Assembly (NCBI RefSeq): GCF_026723865.1 | Contig: NZ_CP113529.1 | Coordinates: forward strand, 868,001-932,000 | Length of the DNA stretch: 64,000 nucleotides | Origin: Mycobacterium sp. Aquia_216 | GTDB lineage: Bacteria; Actinomycetota; Actinomycetes; Mycobacteriales; Mycobacteriaceae | Reading direction: 5' to 3' | In this document: positions 57,755 through 64,000 of the stretch, in pieces | Position numbering within the stretch: position 1 is the first letter of the stretch | Layout of the letters: each line of letters opens with the position of its first letter | The notes under the pieces: generated by a model | What the model saw: only the letters and a program-made list of their open reading frames with translations | Databases searched by the model: none | Told to the model about the DNA's origin: nothing | Position numbers and translations under genes: made by a program

Positions 57755-58761
57755 GCTCGATCCCGATCCCGGGGAGCGCCCGAATCAGCTTGGCGGCACT
57801 GGCGATTGTGCCCGCGGCGCTGGCCTACCCTTGGCACTCGAATCGCGACTACTGGCTGATCGGCATCGCCGTGGCGGCGGTGATCGTGTTGTTCGGTTGG
57901 TGGCGTGGTCTGCACTTCACCACGATCCTGAGGCGTCGGCTGGCCATCATGGGCCGCGGTTCCAACCGAACGGCGGAACCTGAGACTCAGTCCGCCGTTG
58001 TCGCAAAGACAACCGCGTTGGTGCGGATCGGCCCGTCCAGCTCCGACGGCGCGGTGCTTCCGCTGGAGCTGATCGCCCGGTACCTGGACCGCTACGGCAT
58101 CCGCGCCGACAAGGTGCGTATCACCAGCCGCGACAACGCATCCGACGTCTCACGGCGCGAGACATGGGTCGGTATCACGGTGTCGGCCGCGGATAACCTG
58201 CCGGCGCTGCAGGCACGCTCGTCGCGCATCCCGCTGTATGAGACCGCCGAGGTTGCCGCCCGGCGGCTCGCGGACCACCTTCGCGAAATCGGATGGGAAG
58301 CGAGCACTGTCGCGCCGGACGACGTGCCACGCTGGCTGCCGGCCAATGCCCGCGAGGCCTGGCGTGCGGTGCAGCGCGGAAGCTCGGATTACGTTGCGGC
58401 ATACCGGATCGCGGTTGATGCGGCGTTGCCCGAGACCTTGGCGGCGATCCGCTCACATCCGGCCCGCGAGACGTGCACCGCCCTCGAGATCGCCGGCCCG
58501 CGGTCGGGAGACCAGAACACGGTCGCGGCCGCGTGTGCCTTCCTCACCGACACGCCACCGGAAGGCGCACTGCCGGTAGCCGGGCTGATACCGCAGCGCG
58601 GCAACCAGGGGCCGGCGCTGGCGGCACTGGATCTGTTGTCCACGCAACGACTTGACGGTCACACCGACCCGCCCGGCGATCTGCTGGCGCGCCTGGACTG
58701 GCCGACGCCGGTGGCGGGAGCGCATCGCGCGCTGCGAACCGAAGCGGCTAGTCCAGCATAA
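57751..58761 (+). CDS. eccE3: ESX-3 membrane component EccE3
   Basis: 336 residues (Rv0292 has 331). GTG at 57751 follows aaggag and overlaps the mycP3 stop. Two membrane helices at about 12-30 and 35-55 precede a cytosolic/peripheral domain containing LELIARYLDRYGIRADKVRITSRD. It sits at the edge of the EccBCDE hexamer. It is the last gene of the operon; its end overlaps the convergent Rv0293c-like gene by 14 bp, and I see no terminator between them. Confidence 0.94.
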   Translation: MSSIPIPGSARISLAALAIVPAALAYPWHSNRDYWLIGIAVAAVIVLFGWWRGLHFTTILRRRLAIMGRGSNRTAEPETQSAVVAKTTALVRIGPSSSDGAVLPLELIARYLDRYGIRADKVRITSRDNASDVSRRETWVGITVSAADNLPALQARSSRIPLYETAEVAARRLADHLREIGWEASTVAPDDVPRWLPANAREAWRAVQRGSSDYVAAYRIAVDAALPETLAAIRSHPARETCTALEIAGPRSGDQNTVAAACAFLTDTPPEGALPVAGLIPQRGNQGPALAALDLLSTQRLDGHTDPPGDLLARLDWPTPVAGAHRALRTEAASPA

Positions 58762-59950
58762 AGCCGCTCAGGAAGCTGGTCATCCGGCGCAGGTAGTCCA
58801 GTTGACTCACATGCAGTACGTGACTGCCGGGAAACCAGTGCAGCGCACAGTGATCCCAGTGTTCCCAGAGCATGACGGCCTGTGCCGGGGGAGCCATCCG
58901 GTCGGCGAGGCCGGTGATGATCATCCGCCGGTCCTTGGAAAGCCGCGGTCGGTAGTTCAACGGGCCATGGTAAGCCAGCCCGGCGCTTAGTTCCTCGCGG
59001 CTGATGCCGGACAACCCAAGCCCCAGGCCGACCAGTTTGTTGGCCGGGAACCACTGGTCGAACATCGTCGCCGGCGTGACGACCGGACAGTTGGGAACGA
59101 CGGCCTCCAGCCGGTCGTCGACCGAGGCCACCAGTGCCGAGGTGTAGCCGCCCAGCGAGAGGCCGGTCAGCGCAATGCGGTCAACGCCGGTGTGACGCAA
59201 ATAGTCGATGATGGACCGGAAGTCGTGTACGGCCTGGGCCATCGACTCGGCGAAGCCGCTGAGTCCGCCGGCGAAATAGCCGAAACCGCTGAACGGCGAG
59301 CATTTTTCGGCTCGCTGGCCGTGAAATGGCAACGTGTACAGCACGACGTCGTAGCCGGACCGGTAATACCACGGCATCGAGAAGAAGCGGCCGTTCGCCA
59401 GGTACGACGACCCCATGAAGCCGTGGATGACGCACAGCGTGGGGCGCGGTCCGTCGTCATGGCGCCAATGCTGGGCGCGCACGACGTTATTGGACCTCCA
59501 GGCATCCCAGCGCTTACGCATCGCGGGGTTGATCGCCGTGAAGCTGCTGGGAAACGAGATGTTGTCGACGGTGCCGCGTGCGATCCATTTCGCCAGCGGG
59601 CCCGCCGGTCGCGACGACACCTGTGGCAATTCGGTCGGCGCCGGGAACGACTTCGCCGGGTCATGCTCGGCCGCCAGCTCGGCGTAGAACTTCAGGTTGG
59701 CGCGCTCGCTACCGGATTTGGTGTGGCGCAACGAGGTGGCGACGACGACCGGCGCGGTCGTCGCGGCCAGCAGCGACGAGACCCAGGTGCGCAATGCGAG
59801 ATCGCCGGCGGCGGAGACCGCGACCACCCTGCGTTCATGTGCCGACAATGCCGAGAGCGGAGGCAATCCTTCGGCGCCGGGCGGAACGTCGGCACCGGGA
59901 ACGTCGGGAACTGGGATGGGCGGATCGATGGGATCTGTTCCGGACGCCAC
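58748..59950 (-). CDS. Alpha/beta-hydrolase (Rv0293c-like)
   Basis: 400 residues from the GTG at 59950 ([19 protein letters not shown]), the length of Rv0293c; the frame continues to 60043. The hydrolase core has the oxyanion segment [16 protein letters not shown] and the nucleophile elbow [13 protein letters not shown]. The final His lies in [18 protein letters not shown]. The substrate is unknown. It is convergent with eccE3 and divergent from tam. Confidence 0.88.
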   Translation of the reverse strand: MASGTDPIDPPIPVPDVPGADVPPGAEGLPPLSALSAHERRVVAVSAAGDLALRTWVSSLLAATTAPVVVATSLRHTKSGSERANLKFYAELAAEHDPAKSFPAPTELPQVSSRPAGPLAKWIARGTVDNISFPSSFTAINPAMRKRWDAWRSNNVVRAQHWRHDDGPRPTLCVIHGFMGSSYLANGRFFSMPWYYRSGYDVVLYTLPFHGQRAEKCSPFSGFGYFAGGLSGFAESMAQAVHDFRSIIDYLRHTGVDRIALTGLSLGGYTSALVASVDDRLEAVVPNCPVVTPATMFDQWFPANKLVGLGLGLSGISREELSAGLAYHGPLNYRPRLSKDRRMIITGLADRMAPPAQAVMLWEHWDHCALHWFPGSHVLHVSQLDYLRRMTSFLSGFMLD

Positions 59951-60106
59951 GAATGCCGATGCTATCCCGCCGGAGAAGCCGATCCTGGGCGTTTGACCGG
60001 TTCCGGTGCGGATTTCTGGGCCACTCGGGGAGCGCGGGGGCACGATGCGGTAATACGGTTCTGTCTAGATGGCCGACCAGTTGCGGTGTTGATCAGGAGG
60101 ACCGAC

Positions 60107-60883
60107 ATGTGGGATCCCGACGTCTACCTCGTATTTGCAGACCATCGCAGCCGCCCGTTTTACGACATGCTCTCGAGGGTGGGGATCGAGCGGGCACGTC
60201 GGGTGGTCGACCTGGGTTGTGGACCAGGCAATCTGACGAAGTACCTGGTGAAGCGGTGGCCCGGCTCGGCCATCGAGGCCCTGGACACCTCGCCGGAGAT
60301 GGTGGCCGCCGCCCGGGAACGCGGGATCGATGCCTCCGTCAGCGACTTACGTGACTGGAGGCCGAAACCCGACACCGACGTGGTGGTCAGCAACGCGGCC
60401 CTGCACTGGGTTCCCGATCACGCCGACCTGCTGGTTCGCTGGGCCAGCCAGCTACCGGCCGGATCCTGGATCGCCGTCCAGATTCCGGGCAACTTCGAAA
60501 CCCCGTCGCATGCCGCCGTACGCGCGGTGGCGCGTCGCGAACATTACGCAAAGACGCTGAAAGACGTGCCTTTCCGGGTCGGCGCGGTGGTCCAGCCGCC
60601 GTCGCACTACGCCAATCTGTTGATGGATGTGGGCTGCCGGGTCGACGCTTGGGAGACGACGTATCTGCACCAGCTGACCGGGGAGCACCCGGTGTTGGAA
60701 TGGATCACCGGCACCGCCCTGGTTCCGGTGCGCGAGCGGCTCGACGACGAGGGGTGGGAGCAGTTTCGCGAGGAGCTGATCCCGTTGCTGGACGACGCCT
60801 ACCCGCCCCGGGCTGACGGCACGACGATCTTCCCGTTCCGGCGGGTGTTCATCGTCGCCGAGGTCGGCCGGGTCGACGGATAA
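60107..60883 (+). CDS. tam: Trans-aconitate 2-methyltransferase
   Basis: 258 residues; ATG at 60107 with AGGAGG at 60095-60100. Class I SAM methyltransferase: [21 protein letters not shown] (motif I), [13 protein letters not shown] (motif II), [10 protein letters not shown] (motif IV). It starts with [21 protein letters not shown], the usual Tam N-terminus. It detoxifies trans-aconitate, which forms spontaneously from the TCA intermediate. It resembles Rv0294. The sulfotransferase Rv0295c that I recall next in M. tuberculosis is absent. Confidence 0.93.
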   Translation: MWDPDVYLVFADHRSRPFYDMLSRVGIERARRVVDLGCGPGNLTKYLVKRWPGSAIEALDTSPEMVAAARERGIDASVSDLRDWRPKPDTDVVVSNAALHWVPDHADLLVRWASQLPAGSWIAVQIPGNFETPSHAAVRAVARREHYAKTLKDVPFRVGAVVQPPSHYANLLMDVGCRVDAWETTYLHQLTGEHPVLEWITGTALVPVRERLDDEGWEQFREELIPLLDDAYPPRADGTTIFPFRRVFIVAEVGRVDG

Positions 60884-60890
60884 GGACTTC

Positions 60891-62255
60891 CTACTCTTCG
60901 ACGCCGCGATCGGCGGCGATCGCCGAGCGGCTTGTCGGCGTCGTGTGATGGATCTGTAGATAGGTCTCGGTATAGCGCATCGCGATGCGGCTGCCCGCGA
61001 AGTCCGAGGGGATGACGTCGCCGGTGCGCTGGCGCCAATCATTAAGGCGGACAGCTAAATCGGCGGCGATCGCGTCCATGCCCGAATCGCCATTGGTCAG
61101 CAAGTTGGTGGTCTCGGTGGGATCGGTCCGCAGATCGTAGAGTTCGCGCTCCGGACGTGGCGATCGGACGAACGGCGCGACCGCCAAACCGGACGGGCTC
61201 TGTTCGATATCCCACGGCAGGTCCAAGAGCGGGCGTGGCACGTAATTCTCGATGTAGCTGTATTCCTTTGTGCGGATTGCCCGAATCGGGTCGAACGAGT
61301 CGTGATAGGTCTTCATCGTGTACACCTGCTCCCGCACCGGCTCTGCCGGCGTGTCGGGCGTGAGCAGGGCGCGCGCGTGCGACACGCCCTCGATCTCGGC
61401 CGGCACGTGGAGGCCGAGCAGCTCCAGCAACGTCGGGACCAGATCGACGGCGCTGAACAACTCGTCGTAGACCCGCGGGGCCAGCCCGCGCCCGGTGGGC
61501 GGGCGGATGAGCAGGGCTACGCCGGTTCCCGCGTCGTACAGGGTGGATTTCGCCCGGGGGAAGGCCGGCCCGTGATCGGTGAAGAACACCACCCAGGTGC
61601 TGGCATCCAGGCCCGTCTCGGCCAGCGTGTCCAGCATCCGCCCGACTGCCGCATCGGCCGAGGTGATGGCGCCGTAGAAGTCGGCGAGATCACCGCGCAC
61701 CTCCGGGGTGTCGGGCAGGTAGTCGGGCAGATCGACGGCCGCGCTATCGGCCGGTTCGTAGCGGTCCCGCGGGTACGGTCGGTGCGTTTCGAAAAATCCG
61801 GCCGTCAGCAGGAACGGTTGTCGGCCACCCCGCTGCGGGGCCTCGTTGCGCAGCCATTCTTCGACCTTTTCCACCACGTAGTCGCAGTAGGAGTTCGACA
61901 CGTCGAACTCGTCGAACCCCAGGCGTTTCGGGTAGGACGTTTCGTGCTGCATGCCGAAAAGAGCTGAATACCAGCCAGATTCGGATAGTAGCTGGGGTAG
62001 GGTCTGAACGCCGGCGCGGTATTCCCAGCCGTGGTGGGCCAGACCGACGAGGCCGTTGCTTTGTGGGTAGCGGCCGGTGAAAAACGATCCTCGCGACGGC
62101 GTGCACAGCGGCGCGGTGGCATGGGCCCGGGTGAACAGGATGCTCTCGGTGGCGAGCTGGTCCAAGCACGGGCTACAGACATCCGGGTGACCGTAGGCGC
62201 CGAGATAGCGCCCGAGGTCGTGCCAGTGCACGATAAGTACGTTGTCGCCGGTCAT
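60891..62255 (-). CDS. Type I sulfatase (Rv0296c-like)
   Basis: 454 residues from the ATG at 62255 (MTGDNVLIVHWHDLGRYLG); GTGs at 62264 and 62273 are possible starts. The sulfatase signature CTPSR in PLCTPSRGSFFTGRYPQ carries the Cys that is changed to formylglycine. Metal ligands Asp-His are in VVFFTDHGP. An incoming formylglycine-generating enzyme is not encoded here. It cleaves sulfate esters; the substrate is unknown. The short tail SRSAIAADRGVEE matches the M. tuberculosis protein. Confidence 0.92.
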   Translation of the reverse strand: MTGDNVLIVHWHDLGRYLGAYGHPDVCSPCLDQLATESILFTRAHATAPLCTPSRGSFFTGRYPQSNGLVGLAHHGWEYRAGVQTLPQLLSESGWYSALFGMQHETSYPKRLGFDEFDVSNSYCDYVVEKVEEWLRNEAPQRGGRQPFLLTAGFFETHRPYPRDRYEPADSAAVDLPDYLPDTPEVRGDLADFYGAITSADAAVGRMLDTLAETGLDASTWVVFFTDHGPAFPRAKSTLYDAGTGVALLIRPPTGRGLAPRVYDELFSAVDLVPTLLELLGLHVPAEIEGVSHARALLTPDTPAEPVREQVYTMKTYHDSFDPIRAIRTKEYSYIENYVPRPLLDLPWDIEQSPSGLAVAPFVRSPRPERELYDLRTDPTETTNLLTNGDSGMDAIAADLAVRLNDWRQRTGDVIPSDFAGSRIAMRYTETYLQIHHTTPTSRSAIAADRGVEE

Positions 62256-62411
62256 TTCCGTCACCTTATTCACCTTGTCCTGCGACCGGCGACGATACCG
62301 GAATGACGCGCGATGAATCTGGGTGTGCCACCCAGTCGGACAACAGCAGATTGCCAGCTGGTCGAAACGATCTGCGCGAACAGAAATCGAAAGCTACCCG
62401 CTTTTGACGCG

Positions 62412-63173
62412 TCACACGGAATGGGACGGCACCGTGGTGGCCGTTCCGGTACCGTTGCCCGGCGCGGGCCGGCCGGGCCGGTCGTCCGGCGGGTGACCCC
62501 ATTGATTTTCGGAGACGAACTCCGACAGCGGTCGCGCGTGCGTCCAGCCGTCGAGCTCCAGCGCCGGCCGATCCGGAAATTCCGGCACCGGGCCCACGCA
62601 CAGGATGGCCACCGGCTCCGCGCCGGCGGGCATCGCCAGCAGCTCAGCCAGGGGTTGCGGATCGAACAATGAAACCCAGCCGACCCCAAGCCCTTCGGCC
62701 CGAGCGGCCAACCACAGGTTCTGGATCGCGCAGGACACCGACGCGAGATCCATCTGCGGCAGCGTGCGCCGGCCGAAAACGTGGACGTCGCGATTGTCGG
62801 CCAGCGCCACCACGAGGAGTTCGGCGCATTCGAGGATGCCCTCGACCTTCAACCGCAGAAACTCCTCGCCCCGCGGTCCCAGCGCTTGCGCGGTGCGCGG
62901 GCGCTCTTCGTCGACGAGCGCGTGGATACCGCGGCGCAGCGCGTCGTCGGTGATCCGGAGGAAACGCCACGGCTGCATCAGCCCGACGCTGGGCGCGGCA
63001 TGCGCGGCCTGCAACAGGCGGGCCAACACCTCCTCGGGCACCGTGCTGCCGGGCACGAACCGCCGCATGTCCCGGCGTTCGGCGATCACCCGGTACACCA
63101 CGCGACGATCCGGTGGGCTGAACGCATGTTCGCTCACTGCGCCATCGGGGGACTCGTCGGCGGAGAATGGCAT
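62412..63173 (-). CDS. bluB: Nitroreductase-fold protein, BluB/5,6-dimethylbenzimidazole synthase-like (Rv0306-like)
   Basis: 253 residues from the ATG at 63173; no good ribosome site is seen, and a GTG at 63137 (MSEHAFSPPDRR) is an alternative. FMN-binding segments: ERRDMRRFVPG, HAAPSVGLMQPWRFL, and QMDLASVSCAIQNLWLAARAEGLGVGWVS. BluB makes the lower ligand of cobalamin from reduced FMN and oxygen. The likeness is good but a general nitroreductase is not excluded. The C-terminal 30 residues are Pro/Gly-rich and not conserved. Confidence 0.78.
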   Translation of the reverse strand: MPFSADESPDGAVSEHAFSPPDRRVVYRVIAERRDMRRFVPGSTVPEEVLARLLQAAHAAPSVGLMQPWRFLRITDDALRRGIHALVDEERPRTAQALGPRGEEFLRLKVEGILECAELLVVALADNRDVHVFGRRTLPQMDLASVSCAIQNLWLAARAEGLGVGWVSLFDPQPLAELLAMPAGAEPVAILCVGPVPEFPDRPALELDGWTHARPLSEFVSENQWGHPPDDRPGRPAPGNGTGTATTVPSHSV

Positions 63174-63260
63174 TAGCGTCAATCTAGCAACGCTGCGCGA
63201 ACACAACGAGCAATATCGACCGACGGTGCGGGCTCAGAACACCACGAAAAGGAGTGTGCA

Positions 63261-63545
63261 GTGAAGTATTCCGACGTGCTCGACCAACTGCCCATCGATG
63301 GCGGCGCCCGGCGCGTCTACGGCGAGCCCTTCGAGACCGCCGACGGCGCCACCGTGATCCCGGTCGAAAAGCCGCGCGGCGTCTTCGTCATCCGCGAGGG
63401 CAAGGCATCCTGGGTGCCGGCCGTCGACGCCAATCGCGTCGCGCTGATCGGTGTGCTTACCGGCCTGCTCGCGGCGGTGATCGGCAGCCTGGCCGTGCTC
63501 CGGCAGCCGCCATGGCCGCTGATGACGATCACGCAGAATAGGTAA
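63261..63545 (+). CDS. Small membrane-anchored GerW/YtfJ-like protein
   Basis: 94 residues; GTG at 63261 follows aaggag with six-base spacing. The N-terminal part, VYGEPFETADGATVIPVEKPRGVFVI, recalls GerW-type proteins. One membrane segment, ALIGVLTGLLAAVIGSLAVL, lies at about 60-80. GerW-like proteins outside sporulating bacteria have no settled role. It is divergent from the BluB-like gene with 87 bp between starts. Confidence 0.7.
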   Translation: MKYSDVLDQLPIDGGARRVYGEPFETADGATVIPVEKPRGVFVIREGKASWVPAVDANRVALIGVLTGLLAAVIGSLAVLRQPPWPLMTITQNR

Positions 63546-63625
63546 CCGACCGCACGGCGGGTTGTCCGTGGCAGCGGTTGTGAAAGTTGTTTGCCGCCAA
63601 CAAGGTACGGCCTACCGCTCGGCGA

Positions 63626-64000
63626 TCAAGGGCTTTTATGTAAATCGGCCAGCGAGTTTCTGAGTCCACCGTCGAGGCGGATCTGCACTGCCGCGACCGC
63701 GGCCATCACCGCCCCGGTCACCAGGTGGACCACCGCGTCGGTGGTGTTGTTGGGGAAGGTGAAGATGAAGGCGACTTGATGAGAGAAGAAGGCCCAGATT
63801 CCCGGTAGCGCACCGGCGATCGCGGCGAGAATCAGGTACAGCACCGCCCACGACTTTCGTCTGGCGAACACCAGGCCGGGCGCGAAGAGGGCCAGGCCAG
63901 CCACGGCGTGCCAGCCGTTGTAGTCCATGCCGAGCAGTTGCACGGTCGGCGCGCCGGGACCGGTGGCGAAGCTGGGCTCGAGAATGAGGCCGATCACAGC
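63626..64000 (-). CDS. DUF4383-like small membrane protein, N-terminus beyond the window
   Basis: At least 125 residues. The frame is open to the window end, so the true start may lie outside. Four membrane segments are visible, with NGWHAVAGLALFAPGLVFA and TTDAVVHLVTGAVMAAVAAV, the paired W/H-containing helices seen in DUF4383 proteins. It resembles Rv0307c by position. Function unknown. Confidence 0.7.
   Translation of the reverse strand, partial: AVIGLILEPSFATGPGAPTVQLLGMDYNGWHAVAGLALFAPGLVFARRKSWAVLYLILAAIAGALPGIWAFFSHQVAFIFTFPNNTTDAVVHLVTGAVMAAVAAVQIRLDGGLRNSLADLHKSP

Noticed and set aside
59192..60106. Long plus-strand frame fused in front of tam
   Set aside because: It is antisense to the Rv0293c-like hydrolase; tam has its own AGGAGG and ATG at 60107.

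Overview
The window is a high-GC chromosomal segment of a Mycobacterium that is not the M. tuberculosis complex, most likely a slow-growing nontuberculous species. This is inferred from gene order and protein similarity recalled from memory: the genes run in almost the same order as M. tuberculosis Rv0241c to Rv0307c, with insertions and losses. Rv numbers below are recalled orthologues, not search results.

Layout. (1) 1-8500: the end of a ClC-type channel, then a fatty-acid block (htdX-fabG4 divergent from fadA2, then fadE5) and a coupled pair of a 2-oxoglutarate/Fe(II) oxygenase and a flavin reductase. (2) 8556-12464: succinate dehydrogenase 1 (sdhC-sdhA-sdhB) and Rv0250c. (3) 12500-15256: a broken PEP mutase/isocitrate lyase-like gene and an HxlR regulator divergent from a quinone oxidoreductase and a DUF302 protein. 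(4) 15335-24640: heat-shock protein acr2 with an HspR/SigE-H type control region, then nitrogen-oxide assimilation: nirBD facing two tandem narK transporters, a HemD-like regulator and a CbiX-type chelatase for sirohaem. (5) 24879-29520: aac(2'), 5-oxoprolinase subunits pxpB/pxpC, an iron-siderophore binding lipoprotein, and a LigD-like primase-polymerase. (6) 29579-40621: fadD2, fadE6, hydrolase, glyoxalase and TetR genes, interrupted by an AT-rich island carrying a ribbon-helix-helix-like protein and a secreted Gly/His-rich repeat protein. (7) 40652-58761: the ESX-3 type VII secretion locus (PPE3, Rv0281-like methyltransferase, eccA3-eccB3-eccC3-PE5-PPE4-esxG-esxH-espG3-eccD3-mycP3-eccE3), with Zur-like boxes upstream of both PPE3 and eccA3 and IdeR-like boxes at eccA3. 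(8) 58748-64000: Rv0293c, tam, a sulfatase, a BluB-like protein and small membrane proteins.

The most interesting signals are: two near-identical metal-box promoters that each lead into a short SD-led ORF overlapping the next start; an acidic/His cluster in PPE3; a collapsed PPE pseudogene inside the ESX-3 promoter region; the roughly 42% GC island at 31.9-32.2 kb; a deletion-junction pseudogene at 12.6-13.1 kb; a TetR fragment without its DNA-binding half; and a shared TTAC-N6-GTAA inverted repeat at two fatty-acid promoters. I saw no rRNA, tRNA, CRISPR, prophage or intact insertion sequence.
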